DNA from: Candidatus Desulfobacillus denitrificans
GTDB taxonomy: Bacteria > Pseudomonadota > Gammaproteobacteria > Burkholderiales > Rhodocyclaceae
DNA: 64,000 nucleotides
Direction: 5' to 3'
Assembly (NCBI GenBank): GCA_017347485.1
Contig: AP021857.1
Coordinates: 1,965,390-2,029,389, forward strand
Shown here: piece after piece, positions 36,818 through 46,025 of the stretch
Position numbering within the stretch: position 1 is the stretch's first letter
How the letters are laid out: the number at the start of each line of letters is the position of its first letter
Notes under the pieces: model-generated
The model's database searches: none
Told to the model about the DNA's origin: nothing
The model's input: the letters and a program-made list of their open reading frames with translations, nothing else
Position numbers and translations under genes: made by a program

Positions 36818-37933
36818 ATGCAGCTCGCGTTCACCCTCTTCAAGTACTTTCCCTTCGGCGGCCTGCAGCGCGATTTCCTGCGCATCGCCCTCGCCTGCCA
36901 GGCGCGCGGCCACGCCATCCGCGTCTACACCCTGTCCTGGCAGGGCGACGTCCCCGCCGGCTTCGAGGTGGTGAAGGCGCCGGTGAAGGCGCTCTCCAAC
37001 CACCGCCGCTACGAGAAGTTCGCCGACTGGATGCGCAAGGATTTGGCGGCGCGCCCGGCCGATCGCCTGGTCGGCTTCAACAAGATGCCGGGGCTGGACG
37101 TCTACTACTGCGCCGACCCCTGCTACGAGGACAAGGCGCGCACCCTGCGCGGCCCGATGTACCGGCTCTCCGGCCGCTACCGGCATTTCGCCGCCTACGA
37201 GCGGGCGGTATTCGCGCCGGAGACGAAAACCGAAATCCTCATGCTCTCCGCCGTGCAGCTGACGCTCTACGTCAGGCATTACGCCACACCGGCGGCGCGC
37301 CTGCACCTGCTGCCGCCGGGCATCGCGCCGGACCGCCGCGCACCGGCGAATGCCGCCGATATCCGCTCAGGGTTCCGCCGCGAATTCCACCTCGCTGGCG
37401 ACGACCTGCTGCTGGTGCAGATCGGCTCCGGCTTCAAGACCAAGGGGCTCGACCGCAGCCTCAAGGCGCTCGCCGCCCTGCCCGACGATCTCAAGCGGCG
37501 CACCCGCCTCATCGCCATCGGCCAGGACGATCCGAAGCCCTTCGTCTCGATGACGCGATCGCTCGGCCTCGCGGACAAGGTGCGCATCCTCAAGGGTCGC
37601 GACGACATCCCGCGCTTCCTGCTCGGCGCCGACCTGCTGGTCCATCCCGCCTACAACGAGAACACCGGCACGGTGCTGCTGGAGGCGGTGGTGGCGGGAC
37701 TGCCGGTGCTGACCACGGCCGCCTGCGGCTACGCCCACTACATCGAGGAGGCCAACGCCGGCCGCGTCGTGCCGCTGCCCTTCGACCAGGCCGGCTTCAA
37801 TGCCCTCCTCGCCGGCATGCTGGCCGACGAGGCGGCGCGCCGGCAATGGGGCGCCAGCGGCCTCGCCTGGACGGAAACCGCCGACATCTTCAGCCTGCCC
37901 GAGCGCGCGGCGGATATCATTCTCGGCACATGA
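36818..37933 (+). CDS. waaG: LPS core glucosyltransferase WaaG
   Basis: WaaG adds the first hexose to heptose II of the LPS core. The 371-residue GT4 enzyme begins MQLAFTLFKYFPFGGLQRDF, with the WaaG-typical FPFGGLQRD. The C-terminal nucleotide-sugar domain has GSGFKTKGLDRSLKAL and the E-x7-E motif in HPAYNENTGTVLLEAVVAG. Length fits. Its stop overlaps the waaP start (ATGA). Confidence 0.93.
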   Translation: MQLAFTLFKYFPFGGLQRDFLRIALACQARGHAIRVYTLSWQGDVPAGFEVVKAPVKALSNHRRYEKFADWMRKDLAARPADRLVGFNKMPGLDVYYCADPCYEDKARTLRGPMYRLSGRYRHFAAYERAVFAPETKTEILMLSAVQLTLYVRHYATPAARLHLLPPGIAPDRRAPANAADIRSGFRREFHLAGDDLLLVQIGSGFKTKGLDRSLKALAALPDDLKRRTRLIAIGQDDPKPFVSMTRSLGLADKVRILKGRDDIPRFLLGADLLVHPAYNENTGTVLLEAVVAGLPVLTTAACGYAHYIEEANAGRVVPLPFDQAGFNALLAGMLADEAARRQWGASGLAWTETADIFSLPERAADIILGT

Positions 37934-38760
37934 GCCAACCCGAGACTCTCTTTCTCGACGAGCCTTTCCGCACGCTGTGGGCGGGTCAGGATGCTTTTCA
38001 AGCGGCGCGTGCACTGCAGGGCAAGGTGCTGCGCGAACTGGAAGGCCGCCGCACCCTGCGCACCGAGGTCGCCGGGCGCGGCTACTACGTCAAGCTGCAC
38101 CGCGGCGTCGGCTGGGGCGAGATCCTCAAGAACCTCGTCACGGCGCGCCTGCCGGTGCTCGGCGCCGAGCAGGAGTGGCTGGCGATCCGGCGCCTGACCG
38201 AGCTCGGCGTCGATACCATGAGGGTTGTCGCCTTCGGCCGCCGCGGCAGCAATCCGGCGAGGCTGGAGTCGTTCATCGTCACCGAGGAACTGGCGCCAAC
38301 GGTGAGCCTCGAGGACTACTGCCGCGACTGGCCGACGAATCCGCCGGCGCCGGCCCTGAAGCGTGCACTCATCGCCCGCGTCGCCGAGATGGCGGCCAGG
38401 ATGCACCGGGGCGGCGTGAATCACCGCGACTGCTACATCTGCCATTTCCTGCTGCACACCGACCCGGCGCCGACGCCGCAGCGCCTGCGCCTGTCGCTGA
38501 TCGACCTGCACCGCGCCCAGGTGCGGCCCGTGCCGGCGCCGCGCCGCTGGCGCGACAAGGACCTGGCGGCCCTGCATTTCTCGAGCCTGGCGATCGGCCT
38601 CGGCGCGCGCGACCGGCTGCGCTTCCTGCGCGCCTACTTCGGGCACCCGCTGCGCAAGGTCCTGGCCGAGGAATCCGGCCTTCTGCGCCACCTGCAACAG
38701 GAAGGGCGGCGCCTCGCCGAACGCTACCGCCGCAAGTTCGCCGCGGAGGATGCGCCGTGA
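37930..38760 (+). CDS. waaP: LPS core heptose(I) kinase WaaP
   Basis: WaaP phosphorylates heptose I of the inner core, needed for outer-membrane stability in relatives. The 276-residue protein has YYVKLHRGVGWGEILKNL, with the ATP-site Lys, the catalytic loop VNHRDCYICHFLL and the metal Asp in LSLIDLHRAQV; these match WaaP closely. It overlaps both neighbours by 4 bases (ATGA with waaG, GTGA with the next kinase), so the three are translated as a unit. Confidence 0.93.
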   Translation: MSQPETLFLDEPFRTLWAGQDAFQAARALQGKVLRELEGRRTLRTEVAGRGYYVKLHRGVGWGEILKNLVTARLPVLGAEQEWLAIRRLTELGVDTMRVVAFGRRGSNPARLESFIVTEELAPTVSLEDYCRDWPTNPPAPALKRALIARVAEMAARMHRGGVNHRDCYICHFLLHTDPAPTPQRLRLSLIDLHRAQVRPVPAPRRWRDKDLAALHFSSLAIGLGARDRLRFLRAYFGHPLRKVLAEESGLLRHLQQEGRRLAERYRRKFAAEDAP

Positions 38761-40880
38761 GCGACTGGCGCGTATTGCCCGGCGCGGACGCGGCGGCCGC
38801 CGCGCGCTTTGCCAGCCTCGATGCGGTCTTCGCCCTGGAGGGCGAGATCATCGCCATGGACTCGATCACGCGCACCGTGCGCATCGAGGCCGGCGGGCGC
38901 CGCTACTATGTCAAGCGCTACCACGGCCTCGGCAAGAAGCCGCTGCGGCGCTGGCTCGGCACGCCGCGCGTGCAGCTCGAATGGGAAAACCTCGAACGCT
39001 TCGCCGACTGGGGCATCCCCACCGCCCGTCTGGTCGCCCACGGCCTCGAGCGCCAAGGCGGCCTGTTCGCGCGCGGCGCGCTGATCACCGAGGAAATCCC
39101 GGGCGCCACCGACCTCGCCCGGCTCGCCCGCACGCAGTCTCCGGCAACAAAAAGTCAGTCCTGGTGGCACGGCGTTTCGGCGCAGGTGGCCGACATCGCC
39201 CGCCGCATGCACGGCCGCCGCTTCGCGCATGGCGACCTGAAATGGCGCAACCTGCTGGTGGATGCGGCCGGCAAGGTCTATCTCATCGACTGCCCGAGCG
39301 GTGGCTTCTGGTGGCCGCCCTTCCTCGAGTTCCGCATCGTCAAGGATCTCGCCTGCCTCGACAAGGTGGCGAAGCGCCACCTCTCGCGCACGCAGCGCCT
39401 GCGCTTCTACCTCGACTACGCGCAGAAGAAAAAGCTCGACGGCGGCGACAAGCGGCGCATCCGGCAGATCGTCGATTTCTTTTCCGGCCGCGACGAGGCG
39501 CTCGAATCCGCGGCATCCCTGCGCGCCGTCGGCCGCCGCGTGCTGGCGCCGAGCGCGATCGGGCTCGATGACGGCAGCGAGCTGCTTGTGGAGCGATGGC
39601 TGCGCATCCTGCCCGGCAAGCGCCTGACCGGCGCCGGTCGCTGGAACGGACAGGCGGTTCTGGCCAAGCTGTTCATCGCCAGCCGCGGCAGCGAACGCCA
39701 CTGGCTGCGCGAATCCCGCGGCATCGACGCTCTGGAGGCGCACGGCCTGCCAACCCCGCGGCGCCTGGCCAGCGGCCGGCTGCAGGGCGCGGGCCATTTC
39801 CTGCTCAGCGACTACCTCGAAGGCGCCCGCAATCCGGATGCCGCGGCAATCGGGGATCTCGCGCCGGTGTTCGAGACGCTCGGCCGGATGCATGCGCGCG
39901 GCATCCTGCAGGAGGACGTCCACCTCGGCAACTTCGTGCTGCAGTCCGGGAAGCTGCATGTCGTCGACGGCGACGCCATCCGGCCGGCCGCATCGGACCA
40001 GGCGTGCCTGGACAATCTTGCCTTGCTCTTCGCCCAACTGCCGCCGGCCGATAGCGCGGCGATGCGGCCCGCCCTGCTCGCCGCCTATCGTGCCGGCAAC
40101 CCGAATCTGCCCATCGACTCGGCACGGCTCGATGCCGCCGTCCGCCAATGCCGCGCGGCGCGCCTCGCCGACTATCTCGACAAGTGCCTGCGCGATTGCA
40201 GCCTGTTCAAGGTTGCCCGGCGGGTCGACCGCTTCTTCTCCCTGGTGCGCAGCGAAGCCGATTTCCTCGCGCCCATCATCGCCGATCCGGATGCCTGGAT
40301 CGGGCAAGGCGTTCCCCTCAAGCGCGGCCGCAGCGCGACCTTGGCGCGGGTCGAACTGGCCGGGCGCGCGCTCGTCATCAAGCGCAACAACATCAAGCAT
40401 GCCGGGCACGCCCTTTCCCGCGCCTGGCGGCCGAGCCGCGCCTGGCATGCCTGGATCGAGGCGCACCGCCTGCGCTTTCTCGGCATCGCCACGCCGCGGC
40501 CGCTGGCGCTGATCGAGCGCCGCCTGGGGCCCTTGCGCGGGCGCGCCTGGCTCGTCAGCGAATACTGCGCGGGCCCGAGTCTTCTCGATGCGCTCGCCCC
40601 GTATGCGAACGGCGGCGCGCCGGCCGAGGCGATCGAAGCCGTGCGGCGCCTGTTCGCGCAGCTGGCCGAGGCGCGCATCAGCCACGGCGACCTGAAGGCC
40701 AACAACCTGATCCTCGATGGAAACACACTCAGCGTGGTCGATCTCGACGCCATGCGGCAGCACGACAGCGAGGCCGCCTGGCGCCGGGCCTGGTCGCGCG
40801 ACCGCGCCCGCTTCCTGCGCAACTGGCCGGCAGGCAGCGCCCTGCGGCGCGAACTGGAAGCGGCGTTGCCGCCGGACTGA
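38757..40880 (+). CDS. Protein with three tandem kinase-like (LPS kinase/InaA type) domains
   Basis: The 707-residue protein contains three consecutive kinase-like units. Unit 1 (about 1-250) has K53 in YYVKRY, HGDLKWRN at 158-165 and D178 in LIDCP. Unit 2 (about 255-510) has K304 in VLAKLF, the altered loop EDVHLGN with D387 and N392, and D404 in VVDGD. Unit 3 (about 515-707) has K542 in LVIKRNN, HGDLKANN at 643-650 and D662 in VVDLDA. All three keep the minimum catalytic residues. In Pseudomonas separate kinase genes (wapP, wapQ type) follow waaP, so this may be their fusion. It starts with GTG 38757, overlapping the waaP stop. No membrane segment. Confidence 0.85.
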   Translation: MSDWRVLPGADAAAAARFASLDAVFALEGEIIAMDSITRTVRIEAGGRRYYVKRYHGLGKKPLRRWLGTPRVQLEWENLERFADWGIPTARLVAHGLERQGGLFARGALITEEIPGATDLARLARTQSPATKSQSWWHGVSAQVADIARRMHGRRFAHGDLKWRNLLVDAAGKVYLIDCPSGGFWWPPFLEFRIVKDLACLDKVAKRHLSRTQRLRFYLDYAQKKKLDGGDKRRIRQIVDFFSGRDEALESAASLRAVGRRVLAPSAIGLDDGSELLVERWLRILPGKRLTGAGRWNGQAVLAKLFIASRGSERHWLRESRGIDALEAHGLPTPRRLASGRLQGAGHFLLSDYLEGARNPDAAAIGDLAPVFETLGRMHARGILQEDVHLGNFVLQSGKLHVVDGDAIRPAASDQACLDNLALLFAQLPPADSAAMRPALLAAYRAGNPNLPIDSARLDAAVRQCRAARLADYLDKCLRDCSLFKVARRVDRFFSLVRSEADFLAPIIADPDAWIGQGVPLKRGRSATLARVELAGRALVIKRNNIKHAGHALSRAWRPSRAWHAWIEAHRLRFLGIATPRPLALIERRLGPLRGRAWLVSEYCAGPSLLDALAPYANGGAPAEAIEAVRRLFAQLAEARISHGDLKANNLILDGNTLSVVDLDAMRQHDSEAAWRRAWSRDRARFLRNWPAGSALRRELEAALPPD
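39151..39174 (+). repeat. Bipartite dispersed motif, copy 10
   Basis: Exact in both halves, spacer CTGGTGGC, inside unit 1 of the triple kinase, read as KSQSWWHG. It falls in a variable loop before HGDLKWRN. Confidence 0.9.
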
Positions 40881-40884
40881 CTTT
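40861..40884 (-). repeat. Bipartite dispersed motif, copy 11 (gene ends)
   Basis: Left half exact; right half ACGCCG, one mismatch. It spans the stop codon of the triple kinase and the first base of the msbA stop, between two convergent genes. Confidence 0.85.
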
Positions 40885-42698
40885 TATCCGGGCGATTCTT
40901 CCGCCGGCTCGCGGAACTGCAGGGCGTGCAGCCGGGCGTAGTGCCCGTTGGCGGCAAGCAGGTCGGCATGCGTTCCGCGCTCGACGATGCGGCCCTGCTC
41001 CATCACCAAAATCGTGTCGGCGCGCTCGATGGTGGACAGGCGGTGGGCGATGACCAGCGTGGTGCGGCCGCGCATGGCGGTATCGAGCGCCGCCTGGATG
41101 TGGCGCTCGGACTCGGTGTCGAGCGCCGAGGTGGCCTCGTCGAGGATGAGGATCGGCGCGTCCTTCAGCAAGGCCCGCGCGATGGCCAGGCGCTGGCGCT
41201 GGCCACCGGAGAGCAGCACGCCGTTCTCGCCGACCAGGGTGTCGAAGCCCTGCGGCAATCTGTCGATGAACTCGCGCGCGAAGGCGGCCTCGGCGGCGCG
41301 CTCGATGTCGGCGCGCGGCGCCCCGGCGAGGTCGCCATAGGCGATGTTGCCGGCCACCGTGTCGTTGAACAGGGTCACCTGCTGGGTGACGACGGCGACA
41401 TGGCGGCGCAGGTTGCGCAGGACGTAGTCCTCGACATCCACCCCGTCGATGAGGATCTGGCCTTCCTGGTGATGGTAGAAGCGCGGGATCAGGTTGGCCA
41501 GCGTCGACTTGCCGCTGCCGGAACGGCCGACCAGCGCCACCATCCGGCCGGGCGCGATGGTGAAGTCGAGCCCGTCGAGCACCCGCCGCTCCGCCCCGGG
41601 ATAGGCGAAGGACAGCCCGCGCACCTCGATGCGGCCGCTGACGCGCTCGCGCTCGATGCTGCCCTTGTCCGTTTCGGCCGGCTCGTCGAGCTGCTCGAAG
41701 ATGCTCTCGGCCGCCGCCACGCCCTTCTGGATGGTGGAGCTGACTTCCGACAACTGGCGGATCGGCTTGGGCAGGAGCCCGGCGGCGGTGATGTAGGCGA
41801 CCAGTTCGCCGGGCGAGGCATCGCCGCGCAGCCAGAGCACGAGAAAGAACAGCACGCCCATGGCGATGTAGATGAGCAGCTGCAGCACCGGGGTATACAC
41901 CGCGGAGGTGCGCACCATGCGCAATTGCCGCGCCATGTTGTTGCTGCTGGCGTCGCGAAAGCGGCTGCGCTCGTAGTCCTCGCCGCCGAAGCTGCGCACG
42001 ACGCGGTGGCCCTGGATCGCCTCGGAGGCGACGTGGGTGACGTCGCCCATCGCCAGCTGGATTTTCTTCGCCTGCTTGCGGAACTTGCGGCTGGCGCGCG
42101 TCACCAGCACGGCAATCACCGGCAGCAACGCCGCCATCACCAGCGTCAGCTTCCAGTTCATCCACAGCAGGTAGGCGAAGAGGAAGATCACCGTCAGCCC
42201 CTCGCGGATCACCACCTTGATGGCGTCGGTGGCGGCGCCCGTCACCATCGTGACGTTGAAGGTGATGCGCGAGATCAGGTGCCCCGAGTTGTGCATGTCG
42301 AAGTAGCGGTCGGGCAGCGTCAGCAGGCTGTCGAAGAGCGCCACGCGCAGGTCGTGCACCACCCCGGTCGCCACCCGGGCCAGGAAATAGTTGCCGAGAA
42401 ACGAGCCGAGCCCCTGCCAGGCGGCGATGAGCACGATCAGGAGCGGCACGGCGTGCATCATCTGCAGGCGGCCGAGCAGCGGCACGCCCGCCAGCGTCGC
42501 CGCCGTCGGATCGGCGAGGCCGTCGACGAAATACTTCAGCACCGAAGCGAGCATCGGCTGCGAGGAGGCGAAGATGACGTAGCCGAGAATGCTCACGGCG
42601 AACCAGCCGACGTAGGGCCGGACGTAGGCGAGCAGGCGAAGGTAGAGGCTCAGGCTGGATGAGATGCCTGCCCGTGCGCTCGATATGGGCAACACCAT
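40884..42698 (-). CDS. msbA: Lipid A export ABC transporter MsbA
   Basis: MsbA flips lipid A-core across the inner membrane. The 604-residue half-transporter has six membrane helices in the first about 330 residues. The ATPase follows: Walker [16 protein letters not shown], signature LLSGGQRQRLAIARALL, Walker B PILILDEATSALD, and the switch His in VIAHRLSTIE. Length is normal. It is convergent with the kinase gene and lies among LPS-core genes, which supports the assignment over other exporters. Confidence 0.92.
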   Translation of the reverse strand: MVLPISSARAGISSSLSLYLRLLAYVRPYVGWFAVSILGYVIFASSQPMLASVLKYFVDGLADPTAATLAGVPLLGRLQMMHAVPLLIVLIAAWQGLGSFLGNYFLARVATGVVHDLRVALFDSLLTLPDRYFDMHNSGHLISRITFNVTMVTGAATDAIKVVIREGLTVIFLFAYLLWMNWKLTLVMAALLPVIAVLVTRASRKFRKQAKKIQLAMGDVTHVASEAIQGHRVVRSFGGEDYERSRFRDASSNNMARQLRMVRTSAVYTPVLQLLIYIAMGVLFFLVLWLRGDASPGELVAYITAAGLLPKPIRQLSEVSSTIQKGVAAAESIFEQLDEPAETDKGSIERERVSGRIEVRGLSFAYPGAERRVLDGLDFTIAPGRMVALVGRSGSGKSTLANLIPRFYHHQEGQILIDGVDVEDYVLRNLRRHVAVVTQQVTLFNDTVAGNIAYGDLAGAPRADIERAAEAAFAREFIDRLPQGFDTLVGENGVLLSGGQRQRLAIARALLKDAPILILDEATSALDTESERHIQAALDTAMRGRTTLVIAHRLSTIERADTILVMEQGRIVERGTHADLLAANGHYARLHALQFREPAEESPG

Positions 42699-42706
42699 CT
42701 CAGGGA

Positions 42707-43342
42707 CTACTTCCTGAAAATTGAGAAGAAACCGCGGCGCTTGCGAGAAGGCGGTGTGCCTGCGCGTTGAGCCACTCCACGGTCGCGAAGAACCGGAATC
42801 GGACTATGGCCAGCCCCTGCGCCGGCATGTGCCTTCTGAAGCACCGCGAAGGTGTCTTTCCAGCGCCCCTGGTTCCAGTCGGTGAATATTTCCACTTCCC
42901 GCAGCCCGGCATGACGCGCCAGCGCCCTCATTCCATCAGGATAGATGCGCCAGCAATCGACGGGATAGCGATGTTCTGGGCCGCTCGCCGGGGCGATCAG
43001 GCAGGCCAGCCCGCCTGGGCGCAGAATTCGGGCAATTTCAGACAGCGTAAGCCAGGGAAACTCGATGTGCTCGAGCGTCTGACCAGAGACAAGCACGTCG
43101 ACCGACGCGTCGGCAAGTTCCTTCCAGTGATAGGGATCCTCGGCAACCAGATCGACATTGATGCCCTCAACGAGGTCGAGGCCACGATAGCGCCATGCCG
43201 GATTCTCGAACAACGGCCGATAGGTATCCGAACCGTCCACCGAATGCGCTCCCAGATCGATGATTTCCAGCGCGGCATTGCCTGCCTCGGTGAGATAGGT
43301 ACGGACAAACTCCTGCATTTTCCTGTGCGATGACTCGTGCAT
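42707..43342 (-). CDS. Class I SAM-dependent methyltransferase
   Basis: The 211-residue protein has IIDLGAHSVDGSDTYRPLF as the SAM loop, VDVLVSGQTLEHIEFPWLTL as motif post-I, and ILRPGGLACLIAPASG. The C-terminal tail is basic and disordered. The substrate is not known; its place before msbA suggests an envelope glycan or lipid. ATG 43342 (MHESSHRKMQEFV) is preferred to an upstream in-frame start that crosses the divergent promoter region. Confidence 0.78.
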   Translation of the reverse strand: MHESSHRKMQEFVRTYLTEAGNAALEIIDLGAHSVDGSDTYRPLFENPAWRYRGLDLVEGINVDLVAEDPYHWKELADASVDVLVSGQTLEHIEFPWLTLSEIARILRPGGLACLIAPASGPEHRYPVDCWRIYPDGMRALARHAGLREVEIFTDWNQGRWKDTFAVLQKAHAGAGAGHSPIPVLRDRGVAQRAGTPPSRKRRGFFSIFRK

Positions 43343-43428
43343 TTTCCGCTCTCGTCGACAATAAGTGCTTCGCGGACACGCTACAATGGGCGTCGCTGTC
43401 GTCATCGACTGCCGTCATCGCCCGCGCC

Positions 43429-44052
43429 ATGCCAGCCACTTTACGGAACCTGACCCATAACGAATATCTCTTGCTGCGCGCCGATGCCACCGTCGTGGAG
43501 CAGGACCGTTTCGGCGAAAAGGTATTGCTGCTGGCCGATGGCAGCTACCTCAAGCTGTTTCGTCGCAAGCGCCTGCTCTCCACCGCCGCCTGGTACCCTT
43601 ACGCACTGCGCTTCGCCGACAATGCGATTGCCTTGGCGCAGCGGGGAATTCCATGTCCCGAAGTTCGCGAAGTGTATCGCATTCCGAGCGTCGCGCGGGA
43701 TGCGGTCTGGTACCATCCCCTGCAAGGCCAGACCCTGCGCCAGCTCCTTGATGCCGGCAAGGCCCCATCCGGCTTGCATGAACGGCTCGGCACCTTCGTC
43801 GCTGGCCTGCATCTTTCCGGCATCTACTTCCGCTCGCTCCATCTGGGCAATATCGTCCTGACACCGCAGGGGATGCTCGGCTTGATCGATATTGCGGATT
43901 TGCGAATCGGCAAGCGTTCCCTCACTGCACATCGACGCAGGCGCAATCTGCAGCATCTCGTGCGAGACGAGCTGGACCGGCGCTGGCTGCAAAGCGATGG
44001 CGCGAGTTTCGACAGTGCCTATCAGCGCGCCCTGGAAAACTCATCCGGATGA
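43429..44052 (+). CDS. Small kinase-like protein (toluene-tolerance/LPS kinase type)
   Basis: The 207-residue protein looks like a minimal kinase fold: GEKVLLLADGSYLKLFRRKR with the ATP-site Lys, HLSGIYFRSLHLGNIVL as the catalytic loop, and GLIDIADLRI with the metal Asp. The loop lacks the usual HGD, having RSLHLGN, so activity is uncertain. Such proteins are often named toluene tolerance proteins and occur in LPS-core clusters of Pseudomonas. ATG 43429 is chosen; TACAAT at 43382-43387 is a possible -10 box. The stop overlaps the next start (ATGA). Confidence 0.7.
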   Translation: MPATLRNLTHNEYLLLRADATVVEQDRFGEKVLLLADGSYLKLFRRKRLLSTAAWYPYALRFADNAIALAQRGIPCPEVREVYRIPSVARDAVWYHPLQGQTLRQLLDAGKAPSGLHERLGTFVAGLHLSGIYFRSLHLGNIVLTPQGMLGLIDIADLRIGKRSLTAHRRRRNLQHLVRDELDRRWLQSDGASFDSAYQRALENSSG

Positions 44053-46001
44053 GGCCCAGCAGTCCGGATTTCCGGAAAGACATCAACGGCCTGCGGGCCA
44101 TCGCGGTGATGGCCGTGATGCTGTTCCATTTTCGCGTCACCGGCTTTAGTGGCGGCTTCGTCGGCGTCGATGTCTTTTTCGTCATCTCCGGCTATCTGAT
44201 GACGCGCCTCATCCTCGGCCCGCTCTCCCTGGGCCGCTTCTCGGTGCTCGATTTCTATCTGGCACGGGCCCGTCGCATTTTCCCGGCCCTGGCCGCCTTG
44301 TGTTCGCTGCTGCTCGCCTACGGCTGGTTCAGCCTCTCCCCGATGGATTACCAGCAGCTGGCCAAGCATGCCGGTGCCAGCCTGTTGTTCATCTCGAACC
44401 ACACTTACTGGAAAGAGTCCGGCTACTTCGATGCCGATGCGCACGAGAAGTGGCTGCTGCACACCTGGTCGCTTTCCGTCGAGTGGCAGTTCTATCTCCT
44501 CTATCCCCTGCTCGTCGTCGCCGTTCACCGCCTCCTTCGGCGGCCGTCGGGCGTGACCGGCGCGCTGTGGGCGGTCTTCCTCGCCTCGCTCGCCTGGTCG
44601 GCCTGGCTGGCCTTCGCCAATCCGTCGAAGGCCTTCTTCCTGCTGCCGACGCGCGCCTGGGAGATGCTCGCCGGCGGGCTGATCTACGTGCACCAGGACG
44701 CCTGCAACGGCCTGGCGCGCAAGCTGCGCTGGCGGGAACCGGCCGGACTCGCCGCCATCCTTGCGGCCAGCCTGTGGCTGACGCCGGACACGCCCTGGCC
44801 GGGTCTCGCCGCGCTGCTGCCGGTCGTCGGCGCGGCGCTGCTCCTCCTCGACAGCGGCGGCAGGACACGCCTGCTCGGCGGCGCCCGCGTGCAGGCCGTC
44901 GGCCGCTGGTCCTACTCGATCTACCTGTGGCACTGGCCCATCGTCGTCTGGCTGCACCAAAGTCAGTCGCGCCAGCACGGCGCCTGGATCGCCGCCGGCA
45001 TGGCGGCCTCGGTCCTGCTCGGCTGGCTGTCCTTTCGCCTGGTCGAAAACCCGGCGCGCCGCTTCCTCAACCGTTATCGACTGGCCCCGGCGCTGGCGCT
45101 CGGCGCGACCATGGTGCTGGCCCCCTTTGCCGTGGCCGCCATCTTCCACTATCAGAGCGAGCGCGTGACGGCGCTGCGCTTCCAGAATCATCCGCGCCTG
45201 GCCGAGGCGAACGCGGTCGCCGCGGTCGAAGCCCGCTATTCGAAGGAGCACTATTATGTGACGCTGTACCGGGTGGACAGGCATTGCCTGCTGGAAATCA
45301 CCATGGGTCCGGAAAGCTTCGCGCAAGCATGCGGCGGCGACCGGCCGCGCATCGCGCTGTGGGGCGACTCTCATGCCGCGCATCTGTGGCCGGGCCTGGA
45401 CCGGATCAATGCCGCCGGCAGCGTCGCGCAATGGACGGCTTCCGGTTGTGCGCCGCTGCTCGGCGTGGCGTCCCGCATAACCCCGCATTGCCGGGCGATC
45501 AATGACTGGACGCTGGCCACGCTGCGGGCGCAACGCCCCGACACGGTCATCCTCGCCGCAGCCTGGTTCAGGATTGAGGATGCCCAGATACGCCGGGGCC
45601 TGGAAGCGACACTCTCCGCATTGCATGCCGATCCCGGCTGGAATCCGCTCGTCATCGTCGTCGGCAGCGTGCCGATCTGGCACAAGACCCTGCCCCGCCT
45701 CTTGGCGAGCGACCTCCTGGGCGGCGACGGGCGGGCGCGCTCACGCAATGGCCTCGATCAGGCGGCATGGCGCAAGGACCGGTTGATCGGCGAACTGGCG
45801 GGCGGGCAGTCCGTCTTTTTGTCGCCCTTGGCGGTTTTCTGCGACGAGCAGGGCTGCCTGCGCTATTTCGGCAGCGGCAGCGCGATCGTTCCGTCCGCCT
45901 ACGATTACGGCCATCTCACCGAGGAGGGCTCCATGCTCATCGCACACGATCTGGTGCGGACGATTCGCGGCCAACAGCGCATCACAACGCACTCGAACTA
46001 G
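44049..46001 (+). CDS. OafA-type membrane acyltransferase with SGNH domain
   Basis: The 650-residue protein has an acyltransferase-3 domain with about ten membrane helices (about 1-360). Its start, INGLRAIAVMAVMLFHFRV, has the conserved R and H; GGFVGVDVFFVISGYLMTRL follows. The C-terminal periplasmic SGNH domain (about 400-650) has WGDSHAAHLW with the nucleophile Ser and YDYGHLTEEG near the end, where the catalytic His would be. Such fusions O-acetylate LPS or O-antigen sugars. It overlaps the small kinase gene by 4 bases. Motif copy 12 lies in the linker between helices. Confidence 0.9.
   Translation: MRPSSPDFRKDINGLRAIAVMAVMLFHFRVTGFSGGFVGVDVFFVISGYLMTRLILGPLSLGRFSVLDFYLARARRIFPALAALCSLLLAYGWFSLSPMDYQQLAKHAGASLLFISNHTYWKESGYFDADAHEKWLLHTWSLSVEWQFYLLYPLLVVAVHRLLRRPSGVTGALWAVFLASLAWSAWLAFANPSKAFFLLPTRAWEMLAGGLIYVHQDACNGLARKLRWREPAGLAAILAASLWLTPDTPWPGLAALLPVVGAALLLLDSGGRTRLLGGARVQAVGRWSYSIYLWHWPIVVWLHQSQSRQHGAWIAAGMAASVLLGWLSFRLVENPARRFLNRYRLAPALALGATMVLAPFAVAAIFHYQSERVTALRFQNHPRLAEANAVAAVEARYSKEHYYVTLYRVDRHCLLEITMGPESFAQACGGDRPRIALWGDSHAAHLWPGLDRINAAGSVAQWTASGCAPLLGVASRITPHCRAINDWTLATLRAQRPDTVILAAAWFRIEDAQIRRGLEATLSALHADPGWNPLVIVVGSVPIWHKTLPRLLASDLLGGDGRARSRNGLDQAAWRKDRLIGELAGGQSVFLSPLAVFCDEQGCLRYFGSGSAIVPSAYDYGHLTEEGSMLIAHDLVRTIRGQQRITTHSN
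44959..44982 (+). repeat. Bipartite dispersed motif, copy 12
   Basis: Exact in both halves, spacer GCGCCAGC, in the acyltransferase gene, read as HQSQSRQHGA. Confidence 0.9.
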
Positions 46002-46025
46002 GCAAGAGGCTCCTTTCACGGGAAA

